Source: Phialocephala subalpina
Taxonomy: Eukaryota; Ascomycota; Leotiomycetes; Helotiales; Mollisiaceae
Assembly (NCBI GenBank): GCA_900073065.1
Contig: FJOG01000035.1
Location: forward strand, 103,723 to 167,722
Length of the DNA stretch: 64,000 nucleotides
Direction of reading: 5' to 3'
In this document: positions 23,101-34,287 of the stretch, in pieces
How the letters are laid out: every line of letters starts with the position of its first letter
Numbering within the stretch: position 1 is the first letter of the stretch
Notes under the pieces: model-generated
Told to the model about the DNA's origin: nothing
Seen by the model: the letters and a program-made list of their open reading frames with translations, nothing else
Databases searched by the model: none
Position numbers and translations under genes: made by a program

Positions 23101-24154
23101 TGTTGATCCAGTCACTGAGAAGGCTGTTCTTCAAAAGATTGATCTTGACGACAATGAAGCTGCGGTCAGCATGGCAGCAGTCTCATTCGCCAGTCAAGAT
23201 GATGAGGTTTTCTTGATCGTTGGTACTGGCAAAGATATGGTCGTCAGCCCGAGATCATCGACAGCAGGCTTCATCCATGTCTATCGCTTCCACGAGAATG
23301 GTAAGGAAATCGAGTTTATTCACAAGACCAAGGTCGAAGAACCGCCAATGGCGCTCCTCGGTTTCCAGGGCCGTTTACTTGCCGGTGTTGGCAAAGACTT
23401 GCGAATCTATGATCTCGGAATGCGTCAACTTCTCCGAAAAGCGCAAGCAGAGGTCGTACCAAATTTAATCGTTGGACTTCAAACACAGGGCAGCCGTATT
23501 GTGGTAAGCGATGTACAAGAAAGCATCACCATGGTCGTCTACAAATTCCAGGAGAACAAGCTCATTCCTTTCGTCGACGACACGATTGCGCGATGGACGA
23601 GTTGCACTACGATGGTCGACTACGAGACTGTTGCAGGAGGTGACAAGTTTGGCAACCTGTGGCTTCTCAGATGTCCTCCGAAGGCAAGTGAGGAGGCCGA
23701 TGAGGAAGGTTCTGGCCAGCATCTCGTCCACGAGCGTTCATATCTCCAAGGTGCTCCACATCGACTGAATTTGATGGCGCATTACTACCCACAAGATATT
23801 CCCATGAGCATCCAAAAGATAAACTTGGTTGCTGGTGGTAGGGATTGTTTGCTGTGGGCTGGTCTTCAAGGCACTCTCGGCATATTGATTCCGTTCGTCA
23901 GCCGTGAAGATGTTGATTTCTTCCAAACCTTGGAGCAGCATCTTAGATCCGAAGATGCACCTTTAGCTGGACGAGACCATCTCATTTACCGAAGCTACTA
24001 TGTACCGGTGAAGGGGGTCATTGATGGAGATCTGTGCGAACGATATACCCTCTTGCCCTCGGACAAGAAACAAATGATTGCTGGAGAACTAGACCGCTCA
24101 GTCAGAGAGATTGAGAGAAAGATTTCCGATATTCGCACACGTTCGGCATACTAG
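20181..24154 (+). CDS. RSE1: Rse1/SF3B3 splicing factor subunit of the U2 snRNP
   Basis: Exons 20181-20424, 20575-22657 and 22843-24154 encode 1212 residues, the normal length for fungal Rse1 (SF3b130). This beta-propeller protein is the scaffold of the SF3b complex that helps recognise the branch point. The first 81 codons ([18 protein letters not shown]) join across a 150-nt intron to [17 protein letters not shown], a signature of the family. Middle sections include [17 protein letters not shown] and [21 protein letters not shown]; the second intron (185 nt) joins QGQNLR to [13 protein letters not shown]; the C-terminal CPSF-A domain has [29 protein letters not shown]1 and CFT1 are related, but the N-terminus and length favour Rse1. 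Confidence 0.97.
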
Positions 24155-24342
24155 TTTGGCGCAGGTGGTTTCATGGTCTGGAGTATATGTATGTTGTATA
24201 ACAAAAGGGTGCGTATTTCGCACTCATCAGGGAGCTTACGGTGTATCCGCAGACTATGATACAAAATAAAAAAGTCGTAGATCCGAAGCGTCGTCTATAC
24301 AGGGATGCAAATTGTTTGTGGTTCTCATCATTGTCGTCGTTA

Positions 24343-25340
24343 TCATCTCTGACCGGTATATCGTCTCCTCCCAACACCATGTCTCGTCTTCCCCTTCCCT
24401 TTCACATTCGCTTCCATTGGATGCTCTTTCTCCCACCTCTCATCATCTTTATAAGCTTCTACAGCAGCTTCGAGGTCGTAGTCCACTTGCTGCAAATACA
24501 GTAACGCTACATCATATCTATATTTCGGCGGAAGACTTCATCATTAGCCACAATTCTCTGCCGCTAGTGCTGTGCTCAATCTCCCAGCACAATATCAGGG
24601 TAGGTGAAACGTACTCGGAAACTTTACAGGCGACCATCCATCTCCTAACAATGCCTTTTCGCCGCTCTTCTTCTTCGCCTTCTACAGGTCGAGGACTCAG
24701 ACTTACGCCCCCTTTATAATATTCTGCTGGAATAATAACCGTCCTTCTGGCCAGCAGGAGATGATCGGATGTGATATTATTCGCTTTCCTCAACGCAGCT
24801 ATGGGCACATTGTAGCGGAACGACAACGAAGTCATAGAATCATGTTGGTGATCGAGGAAATGTAGGACATCTTCTGCTGGCTGCCCCTTCTCGGGTGGTG
24901 GCGTGTGAGGGTTCGCAAGGGAGGAGTAGGATGGGAGTTCGTCGGAGTACGAAGGCGGATCTTGGGATAATGGCGAGGATTTTAGTTTCGAGGATGAGGA
25001 TGGTGGAGTATAAGATGGCGGATCTCGGGGACCTTGCGGCAGAGGAGAGGGTGTTGTTGAGACTTGACAGAATGGACCTACTGTCGTCAGTGGCGGCATG
25101 TTTCATTGCAAAGTATATCTCACAATATGTTGCAAACCGTCGATTATCCTATGTCCTCATCAGAATTCAAAGCTCTGAATTTGGAAGGGATGGAGTGTTT
25201 ACTGCTATACAATTCCCACAAATAACCCTCCCACAACAATCTAACCGTCGATCGAGGGCTTTAGGCTTCTCACTCTTTGAATCGTATTGAGGCAACACGT
25301 CTTTAAGGAGTGTTGCGCATGTGCAGCAACTTTCTTCCAT
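24343..25340 (-). CDS. Intracellular LysM protein with Cys-rich, PPxY and UBA-like parts
   Basis: Exons 25203-25340, 25124-25148 (only 25 nt), 24615-25077 and 24343-24517 encode 266 residues. The N-terminal 58 residues hold a Cys-rich zinc-finger-like module: CCTC at 5-8, DCCGRVICGNC at 34-44 and YCPFC at 54-58, the last pair being completed only by splicing. Next is a Pro/Ser-rich linker with PPSY at 74-77 and 95-98 and LPSY at 102-105, resembling Nedd4/Rsp5-type PY motifs. A LysM-like domain follows (about 125-170; VLHFLDHQHDSMTSLSFRYN, LLLARRTVIIP). The last exon gives a helical segment (DVALLYLQQVDYDLEAAVEAY) that looks UBA-like. There is no signal peptide, so this is not a secreted chitin-binding effector. 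The overall architecture recurs in fungi, but its function is unknown to me. Convergent with RSE1. Confidence 0.87.
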
Positions 25341-26296
25341 CGTCTCGTTATGGTGCTTTCATGGGATTCTGGTAGGTTGGTGAAAGGTCGGTCTTTGGTC
25401 AAGGGCATGTGGATAGTTGTTATTTGTTTTTAATATAAAGATACATGAGGTACAAGTGAAGAGTGTCCAATGGCTCGAATGCATGACGCTGATGCCTTTA
25501 TCGGGTGTCACGTGTGAAGCGATAAGGATCAACCCCGCATCTGGGCGACGAGTGGAGTGCTTCTTTTTCTCTCGAAGCTGCATGGAAGAAATGCATCAGT
25601 CATTGGCCGTTAGCTTCTCTGTTCCTGATCCGATTATGCAAATGGCTGGGTACAAGCTTGCTCAAGTACATCCTCTAGTTAGTCTCTTTTGTGTATCTTT
25701 CGACTCCGCAATTTGAAACTCCACTCCACTGGATAGTTCTTGGCAACAAAAAAACTCAAAGTGGGCTTGGCTATACAGCCTCTTCTATAACAACAAAGTC
25801 AACTTGATGGAGGTTCAAACTGGTTGGATACCATTGCTCACATCTTCCTTGATAGGACTCCAGCTTCACCGCTATCAGACGACTAGACAACCACTCAGAG
25901 CCTCACGTTTCAAGGCAACCAACCATTCGAAGCGGTCATGAACTCAATTAGCTCCCCGGCTTACTCGGTGCGCTCTTATCTATATCGTTGTCCGCGGGCC
26001 AGCGAGTCGGTACGAACCAAATCTCGGGCAGCCCAACCCACATAAGAAAGTTCGACTTGAGTGAGAGTGGGGTTTTTCATTATACACAATTGAGAAAACT
26101 TCCCATCACTGATATCTAACCGATGGACTAAAAGGAAAGGAACATTATGGTGTAGCTTCGAATCTTGCTGGGCAGGAGCTCTCAGAAGTATATAAAAGAG
26201 GTGATGTATCCTTCGTTGCTCTCTTTTCTTTCCTTCAGTGTGTGCAGTAGTCAACAAAACTTTCCAAGTTTCAAGGAACAGCTACTTTCTCTCAAG
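25341..26296. other. Intergenic region upstream of asparaginase
   Basis: About 950 bp between divergent genes. No extra gene supported. It contains the TATA-box-like element listed separately. Confidence 0.5.
26189..26198 (+). promoter_or_regulatory. TATA-box-like element of the asparaginase gene
   Basis: The sequence TATATAAAAG lies about 100 bp upstream of the asparaginase ATG (26297) and is followed by a T/C-rich leader. Spacing and sequence fit a core promoter TATA box; this suggests a regulated rather than constitutive promoter, by inference. Confidence 0.6.
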
Positions 26297-27664
26297 ATGT
26301 TCTCCCTTCCAGCTTCTCTCTTGTCCCTTGCGGCCTTGAGCTATGCATCTCCCATCCTTGTTCGAGACACCAATGATGCCAATCCATTTGTCTTTACCAA
26401 CTACAATGGTCTCAACTTTACCCAGATGAACACCACTTTGACCAATGTAACAATCTTCGCAACTGGTACGTATTTTCTCTCCAAATTCGATGCCTTACTA
26501 ACAACATCTCAAAGGTGGAACAATCGCCGGTTCAAGCGGTAGCTCAACAGCTACCACTGGCTACACAGCTGGTGCAGTTGGTATCCTGACACTCATCAAC
26601 GCCGTCCCCGAAATCCTCAACATCTCCAACGTTGCCGGTGTCCAAGTCTCAAATGTCGGTTCCGAAGATGTCACTTCAGCCCTCCTCCTCAGCATGTCCA
26701 AGCAAATCAACACCTTTGTCTGCGATGACCCGACTATGGCAGGCGCCGTCGTTACGCATGGAACAGATGTCCTCGAAGAAACAGCCTTCTTCCTCGAGTA
26801 CGTGAAATTCTTCCCTTTATTTGAAGAGATCTTCGGAGCCGAACTCTTCGCGAGTTTGCGCACTCGGCTCCTCACTCCTCGACTCCTAAATCATGCTTCA
26901 AATCACATACTGATTTATCTATAGCGCCACCGTGAACTGCGGAAAGCCCGTCATTATTGTCGGATCAATGAGACCTTCAACCGCCATCTCCGCCGACGGG
27001 CCCTACAACCTCTTGGAGGCCGTCACCGTCGCCTCCTCTCCGCTATCCCGTGATCGAGGAAGCATGGTTGTGATGAACGATCGTATCGTTTCCAGTTACT
27101 ACGTTACCAAAACAAATGCCAATACCATGGACACGTTTAAGGCTCCCGAGATGGGAAATCTGGGAGAATTGATTTCGGATACACCATACTTCTTTTATCC
27201 TCCCGTGAAGCCGACTGGAAAGAGAGCTTATTCTGTCATGAACATTACTTCGATTCCGAGGGTGGATATTTTGATGGCGTATGAGGATATGTCGAATGAT
27301 ACGTTATACAATGCTGTTGCGAGCGGAGCCAAGGGTATTGTTGTCAGTAGTTCATCTTTTGATTTCGAGGAGACAAGCTGACGTTGAATGCTAGATTGCC
27401 GGTGCAGGAGCTGGGGGTGTGAGCACCTCATTCAACTATGCTATGGAAGATGTCATCAACAACCACGGCATCCCTATCGTCCAAAGTACCCGAGCAATGA
27501 GTGGAGAGGTGCCAGTGTCTGATGTATCAAGTGATACAGCACTGCACATTGCGAGTGGGTACTTGAACCCAATGAAGTCGAGGGTTTTGTTGGGTATACT
27601 TTTAGCGCACAACAAGAACATGACTGAGATTGCGGATGCTTTCCTTGGGTCAACTGATGACTGA
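26297..27664 (+). CDS. Secreted type II L-asparaginase
   Basis: Exons 26297-26465, 26515-26797, 26925-27342 and 27395-27664 encode 379 residues. The enzyme hydrolyses L-asparagine to aspartate and ammonia. The N-terminal 18 residues form a signal peptide. The first nucleophile motif is created by splicing (IFAT joined to GGTIAGSS), the second is VVTHGTDVLEETAFFL, and further family text follows: VNCGKPVIIVGSMRPSTAISADGPYNL, then IPRVDILMAYEDM and GAKGIVIAGAGAGG. The introns use GTACGT or GTCAGT donors; the first has a textbook branch point (TACTAAC). Many N-x-S/T sites fit an extracellular, nitrogen-scavenging role. Length is normal and no catalytic residue looks missing. Confidence 0.95.
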
Positions 27665-30600
27665 GTGGGAATGACGGAGAGACGAAGCTTTGTTTGCATC
27701 GGTAATGAGTAATGCGATAATGAGCTCAATTAAAGTGGTTTAATGTTGAGATTTCCTACCTTTTTAGAAATTTAGCATTTGTATCTGTGCTTGCCTTCAC
27801 ACATCATTATCGTTGTGTTCAATAATATTCGCGTTCGATGTTCGAGTCTGCGCTTCATGGTACGCTTAAACATTTCTGAATCTTGGCTCTCAAGCGGAGA
27901 AAAGGCTTGCCGGTTTTGGCACGCGAGAACACCAAAAAGTCCCCTACCCAAATCTGTGCTCCTCACTCTCCCACAGACCAAAATCCATAGAACTTTCAAG
28001 TATTCTTCTCGAGCAGCTGCTTAACCTTCGCATCCAAACGTCACGTATTATTTATTAGTTTGTTGTTGGTAGGATTACGCAGACATCGCATTTGGGCACC
28101 ATGCCAAAATCGGCAGCTTTTTTCTCCGCTTGAGAGCTTGGCTCATTAGGATCCTCTAGACTCAGAGAGAACTCCTCTCAGTCATCCCCTGCGGGGAATG
28201 TTAATTGGTATTAATCATCGAATAAGGAAGCGAGGATCGCGTTTCGTGAGTAAGTGAGCGGTAGGTCTTTCCCTCCCAAACACTTCTATATATGTACTCG
28301 TCACATTAGCTGAATTGCATCATTGAGAGGACGATCAGGGGGCATCACAGCGGCTGTCCACGCTTTCTCAATTGCCATATGATGAGACGGCATTTTTGGG
28401 GCAGGTGGGAAGTTGTCTTCGATAGCACGGTCGTATGGCAGGAACGACTCTCTCCTCACTTCTATACCACATCACACCCGGTCATTTGAGACTGTAACAT
28501 CAGCAGTTTTGCCTCTATCTTCACCAATCATTCCGTACATTCCTTTATCAGAATCTCATCACCTCCAACAAATTTCCGCCCCACTCTCGGATCAAATTGG
28601 TTCCCCTCCACCTCCGCGGAGTCTACGGAGTCTCCATGGTCTCCATGCGAAATGCAACAAACATTTTTCCTCTCTCCCCATTTGATGCTCTCCCATTCCG
28701 TTTATATCAATGGCCCAAACGAAGTGGACATATGAAACATGAAGCCGATATTGAAAGGGAAGGTGAAGGTGAAGCGGCGACGATATGTGGAGTGAAAGGT
28801 GAGATGCCAAGGATTAAATTGGCCCTGGCGGGAGATCTGCTGCATATACCGGGGTGCTAGGGCTTTGATCCTTCGGTGATGCCGATGGGGAAGATTCCGT
28901 TTGTGTGTGGAGTGGTTGGGAGGTCGGGGTGAATTGGGAAGGCAGGAGCGACGTGGTTGCTAGTGCTTCATGCTCACTTCTCTTTTACTAAAGGAATGTA
29001 CTCCTCGGAAACTCCTTGGATGTTTTGACTCGACTTCGATATAGGAGGAAAAACGCATGGGAGTATTGAGATGAGAGATTCGAGTGATCTTGGAAGAATC
29101 AAACAACTTCGAGGTCAAAAATAGAGATGTATAGATAGTATAGGGATTGAGCTAGAGTAGTCGTTCCTGCCATTTGCGTTCTTTCCTAATTCTTGACAAT
29201 TACTTCCCTATTTCATTCAATACTCAACCCTTGCTTTGATACTCTGATAGCTTACTTACATCCCAGGCTCATACTTTTGTTACCAACTGCAAAACTGCTG
29301 TCAACTGCATTTTCATCCTTTCAACCACCGCTCAAACATGCCAGTCTCAAAGGCTCTCAACCAGCCTCTCTCAGCAATGTCCATGTCCCCAAACAGAAAA
29401 TACTACACCCAAAAGCATAATATCAACAAGCTTATCTACAGCATCTTTTAGATCAAATATTCTTCAGGCTGTTTCTTTGTCTCTGCAGATCCAAATCTCG
29501 GTCACAAGCTGCAAATTTGTACTGTTAGAGAAGTCGAAGCAAGTCCTGGTGTTTGACGAGTGAAGTGAAGATTTGTTCCGGAACACGGAATAATGGGGCG
29601 GAAATGGGAACTTTCATTCATGGTGTCAGTTCCAGGGTGAATTGTAATGGATAAGTCGCGGAGAAGTCAGGTAGAGATGGACCGGCTCTGCTGGCTCCTT
29701 CACAGCGTCAACAATCAAGTCTGAGGAAGATGTCGTCAAGACATTAGAGGTGTTGCATCTGGGCGTGTATTGCCTCTGCATATAAGGCTGGTCGTGGACT
29801 TGAAGTTTTTGAGTTCATTCTTGAGATCCACCGCCACTTTCACCTTTTCTTGAGGCTGAAAGTTCTGGATTTCATTATTGTCAAGTCCTTTTCGCTGTCA
29901 ATTCTCTTAATTAATCCCAATTCTTGTTAATTATCCCTTCTTGTTCCTTATCCTATTACAATACATCTAGACATCATCCTCCGCCAAGTCATGCGGGAAA
30001 ATCGTCCTCATTTGAGGGCCACAGACAGCGAACACTTGTGCCAGTGGTGATGGGATATCAGGAGCGGGATTCTAGATCCACCTCGAAGACTGAGGAGAAG
30101 ATTATATAGCCCTTGGAATCCCGCCCAGCGCCGCTCCTGTCACACAGGCCACCATAATTCATTCACTTGTGAAGTCCATTGAATGGTAGTTTGTAACTTC
30201 ACCAGCCTCCTTATGCTCTTGAATGATCTTTCATTCACCTCTCTGACTTCATCATGAAAGGTAAACAAACAAAGACCTCACAGAAGCTCCACACAGTCCT
30301 CAAGCAACTTAATCACCCCCCTCTCATTCTTAGACACATTATAATGACTGCATCCATTCGAAGCACGGTAAAGTTTTCTGTCACTCATATCATTCACTTT
30401 CCATCATCAAACCACAAAAGCCCGCCCCTCCCCGCTCATCTCCTATAAGTTCGCAAGTCAAGACTGAGATCCCCATCCCCAGAGCAAGAACGAATTCCAG
30501 AAGATATACCGACATGCTGTAGTGTCTTGCCGTCTTGTGGTAGACGGCAATTGAGGGTATGGCTTGATTAGTGTCTGTAGATGAGGAGTTGGTAGGTTAG

Positions 30601-31083
30601 AAGCTCGAAGACTCCGAGGGTATTGGTAGATCGAGGGCGCCGGGCAAGGGTGGAAGGGATGACGTAAGATACTTGACAACGAAATGGACTCGACAACAAT
30701 AAATACGAAGATTTATCATCTGAAGTCTTAAGGTTCTTGAACGTTCGAAAGATCCGTAAGAAATAAGGTCTGCTTCCGCTCATGCTTCCGCCTGGTTTGA
30801 CAGATATCATCTGGATGCTCTCTGTGTCGGAGGAGTCTGCCTCTCCACTATCTGCGTCGACGCCGTCTAGCTCCGCCTCGAATTCTGTTCAAGCTCTGAG
30901 ATCCTCGAAAGTGTAGAGCAGGGTATTTAAACCACCCTTGCTCGAGACCTTTCTCAGCGGACATGGCACGTGACCGGACCAATAACCCTTAGCTTCAGTG
31001 CCAACCCTTATCAGCGTGTGTGCATCCTATGATATTTTTTACTTGGATTGTGGGTATTACCCGAAGTCGTCAAATTCCTTACA
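27665..31083. other. Gene-poor stretch before the MITE
   Basis: About 3.4 kb with only short, non-conserved open frames. A TATA-like CATATAAGG near 29777 is followed by a pyrimidine-rich stretch, which might be an unannotated promoter, but no credible reading frame follows. No RNA gene recognised. Confidence 0.5.
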
Positions 31084-31091
31084 CTTACTGC
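31084..31091 (+). repeat. Left target site duplication of MITE
   Basis: The octamer CTTACTGC immediately precedes the left inverted repeat and is repeated exactly after the right one (31752-31759). An 8-bp duplication is characteristic of hAT-superfamily transposition. Confidence 0.9.
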
Positions 31092-31751
31092 CAGTGTGGG
31101 AAATTCAATAATACTCAATAACGAAAATGAGTTAAGTTATTCTATTCACGAATAACTCACGTGTTACTCTTATTCTATTCAATAATAATCATTATTATTC
31201 AATAAGTTATTGAATAAAATCACGTACTAAGGGTAACTCTACTTAATTGGCTAAATACGCGAAATGCTTAAAGAGTAACATCTTCTATTTAATCTAGCGT
31301 ATTTGTTCTTAGAATACAAGTTAGAATACAAGATGGGGAAGAAAGAGCGTAAGTAGAGAAAACCCTTAAAACAAGTAAAACACTCTAACCAAGCTAACGG
31401 CAGCATCACGTGCACAATTAGTCTAAGAACCAAATCTGGGGGAAAAATCCTAAGAATTTATTTTATATCAAAGAAAAGTAGTTTCTAGATTTTCTTTTGA
31501 TTTAAGTCATAGATATTTTTAGTTTTTAGCATATAGAATAGAAAGGTTCTAAGTTTATTATTGTATTTAAATTCTATATAATATTATATGTAAAAGTCAC
31601 GTGGTTATTCAATAACGTTGAATAATTATTAATTATTCTATTCTATTCTATTCAATAACTTAGTTATAAACTCGTTACTCTTATTCTATTGAATAATACT
31701 CAATATTATTCAATAATTATTCAAATAATTGAGTAATCCTTTCCCACACTG
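31092..31751. mobile_element. Non-autonomous hAT-type MITE, 660 bp
   Basis: The element starts CAGTGTGGGAAA and ends TTTCCCACACTG, a perfect 12-bp terminal inverted repeat, and is flanked by the exact 8-bp direct repeat CTTACTGC. The CAGTG terminus and 8-bp duplication point to the hAT superfamily. The interior is very AT-rich, with many copies of TATTCAATA/TATTGAATA in both orientations just inside each end and a perfect 23-nt palindrome at 31195-31217 (TTATTCAATAA-g-TTATTGAATAA). It has no coding capacity, so it depends on a transposase elsewhere. The undamaged repeats and duplication suggest a fairly recent insertion, though AT-richness could also reflect repeat-induced mutation. Confidence 0.92.
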
Positions 31752-31759
31752 CTTACTGC
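31752..31759 (+). repeat. Right target site duplication of MITE
   Basis: Exact copy of CTTACTGC directly after the right inverted repeat. Confidence 0.9.
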
Positions 31760-32748
31760 TCTTTGAGTTTCAAGGATTGAGTTTCTATCTGGCCCTCGAG
31801 AGGGGAATTCTCTGGGACCGAGTGAAAACATCATTACGGCATGACGCCATCCATCCAAAGAAATTCTCAACCATTTCCCACTTCGAAACTTGACAGGAAG
31901 CAGCACCGCGAAGAGAAGATAACTCGTTGCGATACCTTCACATGAAATAAATTGTTGAATGGAAAAATGCTTACTCATTTCAAGATGTCTCCTAAGCGAG
32001 CCCCTTTCTTCACTTGACGAGGAATGCGACGATGCAAACAGTACAATGAAAACGGGATTCGAGTCCGGATCCAAAGAACAAGAGCAAAAGCACAGGGAAA
32101 CGGTGACTTCATAGCTGAGATGTAATTCCTTAAGATTCTTCTTCTTTTATGAAGGTGGAATGAATTTTCGCGATAATGCCCTCCTTTCGCACTAGCGATA
32201 TTAAAACTTCCACTCACCCTCAATCACTCAAGAACCTCTCAGAAATGCCACCAATGTATTTGATAGATACTTGGGTCAGTGCGTCATAGTCTCCCTTCGC
32301 CCTATGCCATTCATCATTGAAAAATGTCGACGCACATGTGACGACCAATTCACCCCCAGAATTCACCAAAACCACTTAGTATTGTGAAGCGGACTGCTAT
32401 CATTACCCACCACCACAATGCTAGCAATACAGCAATTGTGCAATTTACCTCCAACCACCACACTCGAGCTTAAATAAAAACCAACAACGTCGCTCACGAA
32501 AACTTTTTCTTCCATAATAATTCGAAACTTTCTTCTTGCGCAACGAAATTCTTTGAGCTTCAAACGATATCTTGCAAGACCACGACAACACTTCTTTCGT
32601 TCTGAAGGCGATTGTTTCTAAATCTCTCGTGCTCAATTCTTGGTACACTACTTCTACCTCTTGACTGGAGGTTCAATTCACCACCTTACCGTTAAACCTC
32701 GTCTTTCCCTGTCCTGGAGACAGCGCGAGACCCAACAACACCTTCAAG
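31760..32748. other. Intergenic region after the MITE
   Basis: About 1 kb between the transposon and the start of the 394-aa gene. No feature seen; the last 200 bp presumably hold that gene's promoter and leader (C/T-rich near 32640-32700). Confidence 0.5.
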
Positions 32749-33933
32749 ATGCCGATGATGCGAGCGAGAGACGATGGTGGCGATGGTGGCGATGGTGGCC
32801 GTCCTTGCAAACGACAAAGACTCGAGCGTATGTGCCCCAGCTCCCGCGACAGAGACGAAGACATCGCCTGGTGCTGCGGTAAGAGACTCTGCGCCTGCAC
32901 CCGTTCCAACCCTCATCCAACTACACCACCCAAGCGGCCACCCCCCAACGGCAGATACGACGTCAATGGTCCAATTACCGAACTCAGACAACTCGACGAC
33001 TCGGATTCCACACACCTTCCATCGTCCCCAAGCTCTCCTCCTCGGTCCGACAGCTCAGATGACGAAGACGACGACGATGAGGATATCCCCAGATATGCAT
33101 CTCCTACATTCTTTGGGGTGGGGTCAAGAAAACGAAAACCCAGCGAAGCCAGCATCGGGCGTCTCCCCTTGAAGTATTTCGACAGCATTGGACTTCCAAG
33201 ACTGCCTCACGTCCCATTGGATCTACCATTCCCATCAACCGTCGCTTTCGCCTACCTCAAATACCGGTCCAATTTCGAACAACAAATCGTATTTGCATCA
33301 CACTTGGAGGAGCAGAGTGATTTGGCATTGAACGATCGGGAAAGGCACAAGAGAAGGAAGAAGAACGAGGCTGAGTTCGCCGACGCCTGGGAGACATACC
33401 ACGACTACGAACTTCCAAAATGTCCCACGGTCTATAGGCCTTTCAAACCAAAGAATTCTGCCGAAGACAAGAGGATTGCTGATTATACGAGGGTGGCATG
33501 CTCCTTCCTGTCCCAGAGACAGAATGACCGCAGAAAATTGGTCGCCTGGTTCGAGGACAAAGATCATCCAGTGTATCAGGAGCGGATGACTGCTCTGGCA
33601 ATATGGAAGAACTCATCCGAAGCCCGAATATCTCGATGGAGTAAGGGCGTAATGTTCGTCGAGAATCCGTTCATTCAAGATATCAAGGCAAAAATGGCAC
33701 AGAACGCAAAGCGGCACGCGAAGGCTCCGAGGCACCGACGCTGGAAGGTAGAAGCCGGATTTGAGAGCACATTGAGGATCGAGTTGTTCAAGGATGACAT
33801 CGAGACCAAGTGCGAGGAAGGCACTCCAGCTGACTCTGAACAGTTTTCCGAGGAGGAAAGTGACGAAGATGAAGATAAGGATTTGCCACAAAGGGCAGGC
33901 GAGCTGGATTTCGTTATCGGAACCGCAGAGTAA
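32749..33933 (+). CDS. Unrecognised 394-aa charged, probably nuclear protein
   Basis: One uninterrupted frame from ATG 32749, in a good start context (CAAGATGCC). Residues about 9-17 are a DGGDGGDGG tract encoded by three copies of GGTGGCGAT. A basic KRQRL follows, then a Pro/Ser-rich region leading to an acidic run (SSDDEDDDDEDIP, about 104-116), GSRKRK, and a more ordered middle with LPLKYFDSIGLPRLPHVPLDLP and NFEQQIVFASHLEEQSDLALN. The RERHKRRKKNEAEF stretch is a possible nuclear localisation signal. The tail is again acidic (SEEESDEDEDKD). No catalytic motif or known domain is evident. An overlapping plus-strand frame (32774-33172) is also open, but it ends early. Confidence 0.7.
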   Translation: MPMMRARDDGGDGGDGGRPCKRQRLERMCPSSRDRDEDIAWCCGKRLCACTRSNPHPTTPPKRPPPNGRYDVNGPITELRQLDDSDSTHLPSSPSSPPRSDSSDDEDDDDEDIPRYASPTFFGVGSRKRKPSEASIGRLPLKYFDSIGLPRLPHVPLDLPFPSTVAFAYLKYRSNFEQQIVFASHLEEQSDLALNDRERHKRRKKNEAEFADAWETYHDYELPKCPTVYRPFKPKNSAEDKRIADYTRVACSFLSQRQNDRRKLVAWFEDKDHPVYQERMTALAIWKNSSEARISRWSKGVMFVENPFIQDIKAKMAQNAKRHAKAPRHRRWKVEAGFESTLRIELFKDDIETKCEEGTPADSEQFSEEESDEDEDKDLPQRAGELDFVIGTAE

Positions 33934-34287
33934 AGACGACGGATGATACAAGATGAGCGCATGTAAAAGTTTAGCGGATTTCCATGGGTGGAGTTTGGAG
34001 CATGATATGATGAGATGATAAATTGCGTAAGTCCTCATCGTAAATCGACAAAAATGAAAATGAATTGACACCATGGTATGTGCAATGATTGGACCGATGT
34101 TTTGTAGCTGATAGTGAGTACCAAGCCAAAGCAGTGAGCAACATTTGAGTTGAATCAGCCAAGTACTTGCTACTGTAGCTGCCTGATATCCTTCTTGTGC
34201 TGAGACGTTCAAACGCCGAATTCGGGAGGATTAGCTATTATATATTAGAATCTAAATAATTTCACTCCCAATTCTGAGTATTTCCAA

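Noticed and set aside
24343..25340. LysM gene as a secreted chitin-binding effector
   Set aside because: No signal peptide in the spliced model; the N-terminus is Cys-rich and charged, and the flanking parts are cytosolic in type.
29777..30120. Possible promoter with a short gene (CATATAAGG followed by pyrimidine-rich DNA)
   Set aside because: The first ATGs open only very short frames and no splice arrangement gave a sensible protein.
31092..31751. AT-rich block as a centromere-like or generally mutated repeat region
   Set aside because: The exact inverted ends and 8-bp duplication define a discrete transposon, and base composition returns to normal at both borders.
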